From JABMPR01 sp964508765 (lineage in GTDB: Bacteria; Fidelibacterota; UBA8477; JABMPR01), in NCBI GenBank assembly GCA_964508765.1, contig CAZDVD010000058.1, positions 1 to 11,869 of the forward strand: a stretch of 11,869 bases of DNA, in the 5' to 3' direction. Shown here one piece after another: positions 1-7,597 of the stretch; position 1 is the stretch's first letter; every line of letters begins with the position of its first letter. The translations under genes and the position numbers were made by a program. The notes under the pieces are model-generated. The model saw only the letters and a list, made by a program, of their open reading frames with translations, was not told where the DNA came from and made no database searches.

Positions 1-420
1 TTTTACTATGATGAAAATGTGGGCGCTGATACGACATATTATTATGTGGTTATTGCTGTGGATCTTGGTGGAAAGACCAGTGATCCTACACTGGTTGTTT
101 TCGACACACCCCTACTTGAACCAACTCTGATCTCCCCCATCGGTAATAATCCTGCAGCTTCCATCAATCCAACTTTCCGCTGGTTAAATGTGAATGCTGC
201 GGTGAAGTACAAGATCATTGTTCGTACTACGGCGGTAACTGGAGATATCTGGGAAATTGAAATACCGGCAAGTTCTGAACTTGAGATGACAACGACCTAC
301 CCAACTACTGCAACACCATTGAGTACAAATACTCAATATTTCTGGTTCATTTCAGCATACTCACAGCAGACGGGTGAAATTAATTCTTACACAGCTGCTG
401 ACGCTTTTAGAACACCGTAG
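1..420 (+). CDS. Fibronectin type III-like domain protein, C-terminal fragment
   Basis: The frame is open from the first base of the window, so this is the 3' end of a longer gene; 139 residues are visible and the GTG at 19 is not a convincing start. The first ~35 residues (DTTYYYVVIAVDLGGKTSDP) look like the last strands of a fibronectin type III-like domain, with the usual Tyr-rich strand followed by a G-K-x-S turn. A second beta-sandwich follows: LISPIGNN, then TFRWLNV with the conserved Trp, and TQYFWFISAY in the penultimate strand. It ends FRTP with no sorting tail. Such domains occur in secreted or surface multidomain proteins, where they act as spacers or in binding. The actual function lies in the missing N-terminal part. 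It converges with argF, separated by a strong terminator. Confidence 0.8.
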   Translation, partial: FYYDENVGADTTYYYVVIAVDLGGKTSDPTLVVFDTPLLEPTLISPIGNNPAASINPTFRWLNVNAAVKYKIIVRTTAVTGDIWEIEIPASSELEMTTTYPTTATPLSTNTQYFWFISAYSQQTGEINSYTAADAFRTP

Positions 421-439
421 CAACCAATATTGTGTATAC

Positions 440-470
440 AAAAAAGGCCACATTTCTGTGGCCTTTTTTT
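440..470. terminator. Bidirectional rho-independent terminator
   Basis: A perfect 13-bp stem (440-452 with 457-469) encloses the loop TTTC. The core GGCCACA/TGTGGCC is flanked by six A's on the left and seven T's on the right, so it gives a hairpin plus U-tract on both strands. It sits between the convergent ends of the fibronectin-like gene (stop 420) and argF (stop 490) and should terminate both. Confidence 0.92.
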
Positions 471-489
471 GTATCTATTCTTTTCAGGA

Positions 490-1425
490 CTATACTTTGA
501 TTTCTGCTCCAGCAGATTTTGCCAGCATGACCATCACAGCTTTTTGAGCATGCATGCGATTTTCTGCTTCATCAAAAATTACCGAATTAGGTCCATCCAG
601 AATTTCTTCTGTGATTTCTTCACCATAGTGAGCAGGCAGACAGTGCATGACCAATGCATCTGATTTAGCATGGCTCAACAGATCAGCATTAATCTGAAAA
701 CCATCAAAATCATCTAGACGTTTTTGACGCTCTGCCTCCTGACCCATGGAAGTCCATACATCAGTATATAAAACATCAGCGTTTTGGGCAGCCTCAATGG
801 GATCGCGAACCACTTCAATTTTACTGATACCTGCAGCCTGAGCCTTGGCCAGAGTCTCTGGGTCTGGATCATATCCCACAGGAGCAGCCAGAACGAAATG
901 ATAGGGAACCACACAGGCAAAATTAAGAAATGAATTGCAGACATTGTTACCATCACCAATAAAGACAACCTTCTGCCCTTCAACCGTTCCATGATGCTCG
1001 TGTATGGTCAGCATATCGGCCATAATCTGACAGGGGTGATTATAATCAGTTAAACCATTGATCACTGGAACAGTAGCATGTTTTGCCATCTCAATCATGT
1101 GTTCATGCTTAAAAAGGCGCGCCATAATCCAATTATTGTAACGGGAAATCACTCTGGAGATATCTTTGACAGATTCCCGTTTCCCAATGCTGATATCATT
1201 GGGACCCAGATACAAGGCATGACCTCCAAATTGAGCCATTCCGGTTTCAAAGCTTACCCGTGTTCTCAAAGAGGGCTTTGCAAAAACCATGGACATGGTT
1301 TCATTGGCAAAATAATGATGTTCTTTTCCCGCCTTCACATCTGCTTTTAACTGTTTTGCAATACGAAAGGTCTCGTAGATCTCTTCCTTGCTAAAATCGG
1401 TTACAGCTAAAAAATCTCGCTTCAT
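490..1425 (-). CDS. argF: Ornithine carbamoyltransferase
   Basis: Catalyses carbamoyl phosphate + ornithine to citrulline + phosphate in cytoplasmic arginine biosynthesis. The protein has 311 residues, a normal length. Visible motifs: the carbamoyl-phosphate loop KPSLRTRVSFE (residues 50-60), HPCQ (130-133), the ornithine-binding TDVWTSMG (221-228), HCLP (261-264) and FDEAENRMHAQKA (284-296). The SMG loop and HCLPAHYGEEI favour ornithine over aspartate or N-acetylornithine as the acceptor. The phosphate loop reads S-L-R-T-R where many family members have S-T-R-T-R. The ATG at 1425 follows AAAAGGAGG with 6-nt spacing, a strong ribosome-binding site. It lies downstream of hslVU on the same strand, but a hairpin terminator in the gap suggests its own promoter. 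No other arginine gene is visible nearby. Confidence 0.95.
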   Translation of the reverse strand: MKRDFLAVTDFSKEEIYETFRIAKQLKADVKAGKEHHYFANETMSMVFAKPSLRTRVSFETGMAQFGGHALYLGPNDISIGKRESVKDISRVISRYNNWIMARLFKHEHMIEMAKHATVPVINGLTDYNHPCQIMADMLTIHEHHGTVEGQKVVFIGDGNNVCNSFLNFACVVPYHFVLAAPVGYDPDPETLAKAQAAGISKIEVVRDPIEAAQNADVLYTDVWTSMGQEAERQKRLDDFDGFQINADLLSHAKSDALVMHCLPAHYGEEITEEILDGPNSVIFDEAENRMHAQKAVMVMLAKSAGAEIKV

Positions 1426-1450
1426 TCGGCCTCCTTTTCATTAGTTGACA

Positions 1451-1476
1451 AAAAAAACTCCGCCGACAGACGGAGT
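1451..1476 (-). terminator. Rho-independent terminator after hslU
   Basis: On the minus strand, ACTCCG - 8-nt loop - CGGAGT is followed at once by a run of seven T's (plus-strand A's 1451-1457). It is placed 49 nt after the hslU stop codon and 26 nt before the argF start, so it should end the hslVU transcript. Because it is in the leader of argF, partial readthrough or attenuation is possible. Confidence 0.75.
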
Positions 1477-1524
1477 CCTTATCTTTATATTTTGATGTAA
1501 ACCTGTGTCTTCAATTAAGTTTCC

Positions 1525-2868
1525 TCAAAGTATGTACTTACTCAAGTCCTGATCTGCCATCGTGTCCTTAAAGGTTTTTGTAACCATGGATTTAGTGACC
1601 TTGATACTTTTGGTCTTATCGTTAGGTAAATCAAATAGCGTCTCTTCGAGCAGCTTACTCATGATGGTATGCAAACGTCTCGCCCCAATATTTTCCAGAG
1701 TCTCATTCACCTCAAATGCTACCCTGGCAATTTCAGCGATGGCATCTTTGTTAAAAGTAATTTTCACATCCTCGGCTCCTACCAGAGCAGTATACTGTTT
1801 TAACAGGGCTGACTTGGGTTGGGTGAGAATTCGAATAAAATCATCTTCTGTCAGATTTTCAAGCTCTACCCGAATAGGGAATCTGCCTTGGAGCTCCGGA
1901 ATAAGATCAGAAGGCTTGGACATGTGGAAAGCACCAGCAGCAATAAATAGTACATGATCTGTTGTCAGAGTGCCATATTTGGTTTTTACCATGCTGCCCT
2001 CGATAATAGGCAGGATATCTCGCTGCACACCCTCTCGAGATACATCGGGACCACTGCCGCCTCTTTCAACGGCAATTTTATCAATCTCATCCACAAAGAC
2101 GATTCCATCCTGCTCAGCTCTGCGAATAGCTTCATGTTGAACTTTCTCTTCATCAATAAGTTTGTCAGACTCCCCAGCAGTAATCAATACTCTTGCCTCT
2201 GTGACACTCAAGCGGCGCACCTTCTTCTTTTTAGGCATGGCGTTGCCCAACATATCCTGAATATTCATACCGAGATCATCCATCCCCATAGGGCTGAAGA
2301 TTTGCATCATAGCATTACTGCTGTCTTCCTGGACATTGAACTCCACCTGGCGATCTTCAAAATCACCTGCCATGAGTTTGGTGTACATTTTCTCACGGGT
2401 CTTCAAATATCTTTGATAATCATCAGAGTCTTTGTCGGGGTTGTTAAGGGGTGGCAAGAGCAAATCCATGATACGCTCATTGGTCATCTCAATGGCTTTT
2501 TCATGAACGGTAATCTCATGCTCTGCCTTGACAATATTGTAGCTGTTGTCAACCAGATCGCGAATCATAGAATCCACATCCCGTCCGACATAGCCAACTT
2601 CTGTAAATTTTGAGGCTTCCACTTTTACAAAGGGAGCCATCACCAGATTAGATAATCTCCGAGCAATCTCAGTTTTACCAACTCCAGTGGAACCAATCAT
2701 AATGATATTATTAGGAAGAATCTCATCACGGATCTCTGAAGTGACCTGTTGCCGTCTCCAGCGATTTCGCAGGGCAATGGCTACGGATTTTTTGGCACTG
2801 TCCTGGCCAATAATATACTTGTCCAATTCCTGGACGATTTGTTTGGGTGTAAGTGAAAATTTACTCAT
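1525..2868 (-). CDS. hslU: ATP-dependent protease ATPase subunit HslU (ClpY)
   Basis: AAA+ unfoldase that recognises, unfolds and feeds substrates to the HslV peptidase in the cytoplasm. The 447 residues match the usual length. The Walker A motif GSTGVGKT is at residues 59-66, the substrate-gripping pore loop GYVG at 92-95, Walker B IVFVDEID at 256-263, the arginine-finger segment ELQGRFP at 325-331 and sensor 2 GARR at 395-398. The HslU-specific I domain lies between the Walker motifs (about 110-240). The C terminus DLSKYIL is the tail known to dock into HslV and activate it. The start codon is 15 nt after the hslV stop, with a weak AAGAGAA ribosome site overlapping that stop, so translation is probably coupled to hslV. 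Confidence 0.97.
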   Translation of the reverse strand: MSKFSLTPKQIVQELDKYIIGQDSAKKSVAIALRNRWRRQQVTSEIRDEILPNNIIMIGSTGVGKTEIARRLSNLVMAPFVKVEASKFTEVGYVGRDVDSMIRDLVDNSYNIVKAEHEITVHEKAIEMTNERIMDLLLPPLNNPDKDSDDYQRYLKTREKMYTKLMAGDFEDRQVEFNVQEDSSNAMMQIFSPMGMDDLGMNIQDMLGNAMPKKKKVRRLSVTEARVLITAGESDKLIDEEKVQHEAIRRAEQDGIVFVDEIDKIAVERGGSGPDVSREGVQRDILPIIEGSMVKTKYGTLTTDHVLFIAAGAFHMSKPSDLIPELQGRFPIRVELENLTEDDFIRILTQPKSALLKQYTALVGAEDVKITFNKDAIAEIARVAFEVNETLENIGARRLHTIMSKLLEETLFDLPNDKTKSIKVTKSMVTKTFKDTMADQDLSKYIL

Positions 2869-2883
2869 GTATCACATATTCTC

Positions 2884-3429
2884 TTATTTCAATTCTAAAA
2901 TATTAATTTTATCGTTAGTGTAAATGCATATGTCAGCAGTGATTTCCAGTGACATACGTACAATTTCTTTGGGAGACTTTTTCCCACTGGCGATAAAGGC
3001 TCTAGCCGCAGCGGTAGCATATGGGCTACCAGAGCCAATTGACATAACACCATCGTCAGATTCAACTACATCCCCGTTACCAGAGATAATCAGGCCATGA
3101 TCAATATCCATGACAACCAGCATGGCCTCAAGATTGCGTAGCATTTTATCCATGCGCCAATCCTTGGCCAACTCAACAGCTGCTCTTACAAGATCACCAC
3201 TGAATTCATCAAGTTTGGCCTCAAATTTCTCAAATAGAGCAAAGGCATCTGCAGCTGATCCAGCAAACCCTGCCAGCACATCGCCATCATAAATGGAGCG
3301 AACTTTAACGGCTCCATGTTTCATTATGGTTTCACCAAAGGTGACTTGACCATCCCCACCCAGGGCAACTTTGCCATTGTGTCTGACGCCCAGGATTGTG
3401 GTGGAGTGAAGATCAGGAAACATGTTCAT
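2884..3429 (-). CDS. hslV: ATP-dependent protease peptidase subunit HslV (ClpQ)
   Basis: Proteasome-like N-terminal threonine peptidase that forms a double hexamer capped by HslU. The encoded protein has 181 residues. The catalytic segment TTILGVRHNGKVALGGDGQV begins at residue 10, so the first nine residues (MNMFPDLHS) are a short propeptide that must be removed to expose Thr10. Such propeptides are known in other HslV proteins, whereas E. coli HslV has only the initiator Met. The lysine-containing segment MKHGAVKVR (36-44), GSAADAF (58-63) and SIGSGSPYA (130-138) fit the family. The ATG at 3429 follows GAGG by 7 nt; an in-frame ATG at 3423 is possible but worse spaced. It is the first gene of the hslVU operon. 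Confidence 0.96.
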   Translation of the reverse strand: MNMFPDLHSTTILGVRHNGKVALGGDGQVTFGETIMKHGAVKVRSIYDGDVLAGFAGSAADAFALFEKFEAKLDEFSGDLVRAAVELAKDWRMDKMLRNLEAMLVVMDIDHGLIISGNGDVVESDDGVMSIGSGSPYATAAARAFIASGKKSPKEIVRMSLEITADICIYTNDKINILELK

Positions 3430-3454
3430 ATCGGTGCCTCATTTTACTTTTCGT

Positions 3455-3475
3455 GGCTTCAATTATTCTGAAGCC
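3455..3475. repeat. Inverted repeat in the hslV leader
   Basis: GGCTTCA - ATTATTC - TGAAGCC is a perfect 7-bp dyad with a 7-nt spacer, ending 26 nt before the hslV start. It has no T-tract, so it is not an intrinsic terminator. It could be an operator or a 5'-leader hairpin. It is unlike the CIRCE element of the HrcA regulon. Confidence 0.45.
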
Positions 3476-3479
3476 GCTG

Positions 3480-3507
3480 AATATAAATTAGCCCCCAGTC
3501 GCCGCAA
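3480..3507 (-). promoter_or_regulatory. Possible hslVU promoter
   Basis: On the minus strand TATATT (3480-3485) is preceded by TTGCGG (3502-3507) with a 16-nt spacer. The -35 match is poor. If used, the transcript would start about 45 nt upstream of hslV and the 3455-3475 dyad would lie in its leader. This is a weak, motif-only call. Confidence 0.22.
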
Positions 3508-3539
3508 TCCTTTTTGGCTGGGAGCTCCCTGAATAAACA

Positions 3540-3570
3540 AGGGGTGGTTGCCCTCACGACAACCACCCCT
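3540..3570 (-). terminator. Hairpin terminator after hflC
   Basis: An 11-bp perfect stem (AGGGGTGGTTG at 3540-3550 with CAACCACCCCT at 3560-3570) has a 9-nt loop. On the minus strand it is followed by TTGTTTATTC, an imperfect T-rich tract. It lies 41 nt after the hflC stop codon and separates the hflKC and hslVU units. Confidence 0.75.
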
Positions 3571-3611
3571 ATGCTCATATATGTTGAGTTTCTCAGGATG
3601 AAATGATGCGT

Positions 3612-4463
3612 TTATTTCATTTCCTTTAAATAGCTGAGAAAATCTGATTCTGGTGTTAATACAAGCTTGGTCTTGTCATCAAAGACTTCCTTGTAAGCCT
3701 CCAGAGTACGTGTGAATTCGTAAAAATCCGGATCTCTACTGTAAGCATCAGCATAGATTTTGATAGCCTGAGCCTCACCATCTCCACGGACTTCCTGAGC
3801 AAGTTTATATGCATCAGCCAGAATAATCTCGCGGTCTTTGTCAGTCTCAGCACGAATTTTAACTGCTTCTTCATCACCTTCGGATCTGAACTGTTTTGCC
3901 ATTCTTTCTCGTTCAGCCCTCATACGATCGAAAACAGCCTGCTCATTCTCGCGTGGTAAATCAGCCCGTTTGATACGGACATCCACAATTTCGATCCCAT
4001 AGTCCGCAGCAGAATGATTGGCATTTGCTGTCACCTTATGCATGAGCGAATCACGCATGGTGGACACAATTTCACGCATGAGATGAGTACCTAATTGAGT
4101 ACGCAGACTGGAATAGATAATATCATCCAGACGAGATTGAGCCAATGCTTGGGTACGCATGGTTTGCATGAATTTGAGCGGGTCAGAAATTCTCCACTGG
4201 GCGTAATTGTCCAGGATCAAATTTTTCTTGTCCTCAGTCAATATGGTATTGGGTGCACTATCATAATCTAGCAGACGTTTTTCAAAGACAGTGGCCGACT
4301 GGATAAAGGGGATCTTAAAATTCAAACCTGGTTTGGTGATATTCCGCACAGGTTTCCCCAATTGAACGATAACAATCTGCTCGGTTTCATCTACGATCAT
4401 TACTCCACCGTAGCCAATGAGTAGGACGAGTGCCAAAACGATAATCAATCCAATATTTCTCAT
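3612..4463 (-). CDS. hflC: Membrane protease modulator HflC (SPFH/band 7)
   Basis: Partner of HflK; in E. coli the two form a large membrane complex that surrounds and modulates the FtsH protease. The protein has 283 residues. One N-terminal transmembrane helix (about residues 4-23) is followed by an SPFH/band-7 domain with the signature EQIVIVQLGKPVRNITKPGL (28-47) and DVRIKRADLP (161-170). A long charged helix (about 175-235, rich in E, R, K and A) is the coiled-coil wall of the cage. The short N terminus before the helix and the length identify HflC, not HflK. Its ATG overlaps the hflK stop (ATGA), with GGGGGTG just upstream, so it is translationally coupled. Confidence 0.93.
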   Translation of the reverse strand: MRNIGLIIVLALVLLIGYGGVMIVDETEQIVIVQLGKPVRNITKPGLNFKIPFIQSATVFEKRLLDYDSAPNTILTEDKKNLILDNYAQWRISDPLKFMQTMRTQALAQSRLDDIIYSSLRTQLGTHLMREIVSTMRDSLMHKVTANANHSAADYGIEIVDVRIKRADLPRENEQAVFDRMRAERERMAKQFRSEGDEEAVKIRAETDKDREIILADAYKLAQEVRGDGEAQAIKIYADAYSRDPDFYEFTRTLEAYKEVFDDKTKLVLTPESDFLSYLKEMK

Positions 4464-5455
4464 TTCACACCCCCTTTCACTTTCTCTAAGCTGAGGACAT
4501 TGACCAGGCCACCTGCGTCCTTGCCATCAACGATATACTTGTCCAGACCTGGCAAAATTTCTTCCATGGTCTCAATGTACATACGGGTTCTGGTCACGTC
4601 TTTGGCCTGACGATATTGAAACAGCATTTGGGTAAATCGAGATGCATCACCTTCAGCTTCCTTGACACGTTTTTGCTTATATGCCTCAGCTTCCTGAAAA
4701 GCCTGAGCAGCTTCACCACGGGCTTTAGGGATAATTTCATTCTGATATCCCAGGGCAATATTTACTTTCTTTTCTTTTTCTTCCTTGGCAGATTGCACAT
4801 CCTTAAAAGCAGCGTCAACCTGCTGAGGTGGAGTTACATCTTGGAGCTTGATCTCAGAGACATACACACCGGCCTCATAGCTATCCAGTATCTTCTGAAG
4901 CAGTTCTTTGGTAGACGCTTCAATCATAGCCTTTCCTGTGGTCAGAGCTTGATCGATTGGTTGTGAGCCCACAACTTGCCTGATCGATGCTTCTGCGGCG
5001 TGGGATACAGCTCGCTCCGGATCAGTGATTCGAAACAGGAAATGGCCGGCATCTTTAATCTTGTACTGAACCACAAGATCAACGCTAACGATATTTTCAT
5101 CCCCGGTAAGCATCAGAGCTTCTGTAGGCACTTTTTTGAATTGAGCAGAACTTGATGATCCCCCTGAGCGCAAGGTGCGGAAACCTAACTCTAATCGCCT
5201 GACCTCTTCAACATTCACCATATCAACTGTTTGGATAGGCCAGGGAAATTTAAATTTCAATCCAGGCTCGGTAATCTGGGTGAGTTTTCCAAAGGTTTTT
5301 ACAACGCCATTTTGCTCAGGATCTACAACATAAAATGGTCCGGCAAAAATTATCCAGACCAGTAATAATAATAAAACGGGGTAAATAAAGGTCTTCATTC
5401 CAAAATCTGGAATCTCAACCTCGCTATCACCAATAACAATACGCTTTCCAGCCAT
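4460..5455 (-). CDS. hflK: Membrane protease modulator HflK (SPFH/band 7)
   Basis: First gene of hflKC. The protein has 331 residues: a polar N-terminal stretch of about 20 residues, one transmembrane helix (about 23-43, VLLLLLVWIIFAG), then the SPFH domain with VDPEQNGVVKTFGKLTQITEPGL (44-66) and the HflK-like VYVSEIKLQDVTPP (197-210). A long charged coiled coil follows (about 220-275). E. coli HflK is longer, with a Gly/Pro-rich N terminus and an extended C-terminal tail; here both are short. The ATG at 5455 follows AAAGGAG at 7-nt spacing. HflK and HflC alternate in the ring around FtsH in E. coli; ftsH is not in this window. The gene is divergent from the rhodanese gene. Confidence 0.92.
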   Translation of the reverse strand: MAGKRIVIGDSEVEIPDFGMKTFIYPVLLLLLVWIIFAGPFYVVDPEQNGVVKTFGKLTQITEPGLKFKFPWPIQTVDMVNVEEVRRLELGFRTLRSGGSSSSAQFKKVPTEALMLTGDENIVSVDLVVQYKIKDAGHFLFRITDPERAVSHAAEASIRQVVGSQPIDQALTTGKAMIEASTKELLQKILDSYEAGVYVSEIKLQDVTPPQQVDAAFKDVQSAKEEKEKKVNIALGYQNEIIPKARGEAAQAFQEAEAYKQKRVKEAEGDASRFTQMLFQYRQAKDVTRTRMYIETMEEILPGLDKYIVDGKDAGGLVNVLSLEKVKGGVK

Positions 5456-5607
5456 CTTTTTTCTCCTTTTATTATAGCCTTTGAATATAGAGAGTGTCTC
5501 ATTGAAAGTCAGGTGAATACGGAGTTCGCTTCAATTCTTTTCTGCTCATTTAGAATCACTTTAGTTTCTTGTAGGATTCAATTCCACTGTCTTTTAATAT
5601 TATTCGT

Positions 5608-6129
5608 ATGAACCAGATAAACAAACTCATCAAAGATATTCTCATTCTGCTCATCGTATCCACCTTGCTGGGTATATCTGCACAGGCTGTGCTGCCAAAT
5701 GGGATTGGTTTAAAAACTGATATCACAGTAGTTGGAGATGATTCCAGCGCAGTAGCAGTACCCTCAGTCGCTATAAATCCAAATGGAGAGGGTGAGACGA
5801 CTTCAAACATTTCTCTACAAAATGCCTATACTGCTTACAGAAATGCCTCTGCTATTTTTTTTGATGCGCGTAGCCCTGAGGAATTTGACTCAGGTCATAT
5901 TAAACATGCCATCAATCTACCTGTCAGTGCTTTCCTAGATTCGTTACCTTACCTCGAAACACTTGACTTTAATAAACACACCATCACCTATTGTGATGGT
6001 GAGGATTGCAATGCCTCCATCGACCTGGCGGCAGACTTGAAAATGATGGGTTTTTCTAAAGTTAATTTCTTTTTTGGGGGTTGGCTGGAATGGCAAGACG
6101 CAGGTTATCCTGTTGAGAGGAGTCCCTGA
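5608..6129 (+). CDS. Membrane-anchored rhodanese-like domain protein
   Basis: 173 residues. A hydrophobic helix (about 10-27) at the N terminus is an uncleaved anchor or signal peptide, so the rest should face outside the cytoplasm. A linker (about 30-70) leads to a single rhodanese domain: FFDARSPEEFDSGHIKHAIN (84-103), the active-site loop YCDGEDCNAS (128-137) and FFGGWLEWQDAGYPVE (155-170). Rhodaneses carry sulfur as a persulfide on the loop cysteine, here most likely Cys129. A second cysteine, Cys134, lies in the same loop and could form a disulfide. No good ribosome site precedes the ATG at 5608, but the next frame position is inside the helix. The gene overlaps the next one by one base (TGATG), so the two are probably coupled. 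The physiological substrate is unknown. Confidence 0.85.
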   Translation: MNQINKLIKDILILLIVSTLLGISAQAVLPNGIGLKTDITVVGDDSSAVAVPSVAINPNGEGETTSNISLQNAYTAYRNASAIFFDARSPEEFDSGHIKHAINLPVSAFLDSLPYLETLDFNKHTITYCDGEDCNASIDLAADLKMMGFSKVNFFFGGWLEWQDAGYPVERSP

Positions 6130-6614
6130 TGCCACCAATTATTGAGAATATCCTCAGCAGCAAATACGGAGAGCTGTTTGTCAGAATAGTGCAAGTTGGA
6201 TTGGGCGTATTATTTATTTATGCCAGTCTGGATAAAATCTGGCATCCTGGGTTATTTGCCAAATCCATAGCAAACTACCGGATTCTGCCCCTGCCCCTCT
6301 TACATATATCTGCTATTGTACTCCCCTGGGTTGAATTGATGTGCGGAGTTGCTTTGGTCAGCAACCAATATCAACGCGCAGCTCTGACAATTCTGAGCGG
6401 ACTGCTTATCGTCTTTATACTGGCTATTGTATCAGCTTTGATTAGAGGTTTGGATTTTAATTGCGGGTGTTTCCGCATGGATAGTGAAGAGTCCAATATG
6501 GGATTCCGCAAGGTGCTTCAAAATGTGGGATTATTGCTCAGTTGTGCTCTTATAGAGTACCGAGTCTGGGTGGTTCAACCTGAATCACGAATTAAGTTTA
6601 CCCGATCAAACTAA
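6129..6614 (+). CDS. MauE/DoxX-like membrane protein with CGC motif
   Basis: 161 residues with four predicted transmembrane segments (about 18-34, 57-77, 83-106 and 127-144). The first helix ends in the DoxX/MauE-type segment ASLDKIWHPGLFAKSIANYR (32-51). FNCGCF (110-115) after helix 3 matches the cysteine pair of MauE-type proteins, which are linked to disulfide handling in methylamine utilization. The start overlaps the rhodanese stop (TGATG) and has GAGAGGAG 6 nt upstream. A rhodanese beside a CGC-bearing membrane protein suggests a shared thiol or sulfur redox task at the membrane; that is inference. No methylamine dehydrogenase genes are nearby. The 3' end overlaps the convergent acyltransferase stop by 4 bases, with no terminator between. 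Confidence 0.78.
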   Translation: MPPIIENILSSKYGELFVRIVQVGLGVLFIYASLDKIWHPGLFAKSIANYRILPLPLLHISAIVLPWVELMCGVALVSNQYQRAALTILSGLLIVFILAIVSALIRGLDFNCGCFRMDSEESNMGFRKVLQNVGLLLSCALIEYRVWVVQPESRIKFTRSN

Positions 6615-7441
6615 TCGTTTAAGGCTTCCTCTTTCATCTCAACCGGCGCTTCAGCCAGAAGATCAGCATTCTCAAGATAACGTTTGATATGATGGGCCAA
6701 CATACCACAATGATATCCATCTATGATGCGATGATCAAAGGTACCTGTCAGCGGCAAGATCTTTCGAATCACAATTTTTCCATCTCGAACGACTGGTTTA
6801 TCATCTTCCTTACCCATAACCATAACAGCAGGTAATTTGGATCCGGGGAATAGTGCAGCCCATCCAGTGCTCAAACCATGCGAACCAATATTTGAGAGAA
6901 GAATCGAACCAAAGGCATTGTGACCCAAACCCATGGATTTGATCTCAATACCTAAGGTATTGGTGATAAACCGAAATAGTAGAAATGCCATGCGTCGGAA
7001 CGGCCAAGGGATTTTGGCCATGAAAGATTTATTGTCCATGGTGTCATTATCGTCACCACTGCGAGCTTTGGACACCCGATTACGAATTTCATCAGCAATT
7101 TCAAAAACCGTCTTTTTATGGGCGTCATACAGCTTAACGCTGGTCATTTCTTTACCGCCATGCATGTTGACAGCCACAGTCACAATGACTTCATCACGTT
7201 GAACGAGGGCGCCGCGTTTCACAAAGGCATTCATTTCCGGGATATCCCAGCCAATAGCCCGACCGACAGCAGCAGCTACCAGATGGGTCATGGTTATCCG
7301 TCTACCCTCTGCTCGGTTTTCCACAATCATCTCCCAGGCATCGGTAACATCAACTTCTAGGGCACCATAAATTTTGCCCTCGTTTGGGGCACCGTATACT
7401 GCTGTGGAAATAATTCTCCACGGACTATTTAATTTTTTCAT
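6611..7441 (-). CDS. Stand-alone 2-oxoacid dehydrogenase-type acyltransferase (E2 catalytic domain)
   Basis: 276 residues from the ATG at 7441. The whole protein corresponds to the catalytic domain of dihydrolipoyl acyltransferases (CAT-like fold). WRIISTAVYGAPNEGKIYG (8-26) is the domain's first helix and strand, LLSNIGSHGLSTGWAALFPG (181-200) the central core, and FDHRIIDGYHCG (235-246) carries the catalytic His and Asp of the HxxxDG motif. There is no N-terminal lipoyl domain and no E1/E3-binding domain, and no E1 or E3 gene nearby, so it is not a normal complex subunit by itself. The acyl donor and acceptor are unknown. An upstream in-frame TTG at 7480 would add 13 residues; I prefer the ATG because the domain similarity begins just after it, although neither start has a clear ribosome site. 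Confidence 0.82.
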   Translation of the reverse strand: MKKLNSPWRIISTAVYGAPNEGKIYGALEVDVTDAWEMIVENRAEGRRITMTHLVAAAVGRAIGWDIPEMNAFVKRGALVQRDEVIVTVAVNMHGGKEMTSVKLYDAHKKTVFEIADEIRNRVSKARSGDDNDTMDNKSFMAKIPWPFRRMAFLLFRFITNTLGIEIKSMGLGHNAFGSILLSNIGSHGLSTGWAALFPGSKLPAVMVMGKEDDKPVVRDGKIVIRKILPLTGTFDHRIIDGYHCGMLAHHIKRYLENADLLAEAPVEMKEEALND

Positions 7442-7523
7442 GCTATCAAGATAGGGATGAAATAAAAACAACCAATCCAAAATGGCTCATTTGAAAAAGC
7501 TGTAAATGGGTTTGGAAATTGTT

Positions 7524-7551
7524 TTGCCCTCGCTGGGGACAAAACTATATT
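7524..7551 (+). promoter_or_regulatory. Possible promoter of tRNA-Lys
   Basis: TTGCCC (7524-7529), 16-nt spacer, TATATT (7546-7551), followed by a GC-rich stretch, about 46 nt before the tRNA 5' end. A dyad GTTTTG...CAAAAC (7521-7526 with 7540-7545) overlaps the spacer. The call rests on motif position only. Confidence 0.33.
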
Positions 7552-7597
7552 GCCTCGCTTTTTATGGGCTTCGATTTTAGAGATGCCCACGCTCCAT

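Noticed and set aside
714..992. Minus-strand open frame of 92 codons inside argF
   Set aside because: It lies wholly within argF in another frame, its protein has no recognisable motif, and argF is intact and well supported.
1954..2613. Long plus-strand open frame (219 codons) antisense to hslU
   Set aside because: It sits opposite conserved hslU motifs, and long antisense frames are expected opposite well-conserved coding sequence.
5471..5476. Perfect TATAAT on the minus strand before hflK
   Set aside because: It is only 15 nt from the start codon next to the ribosome site and has no acceptable -35 element at the right distance.
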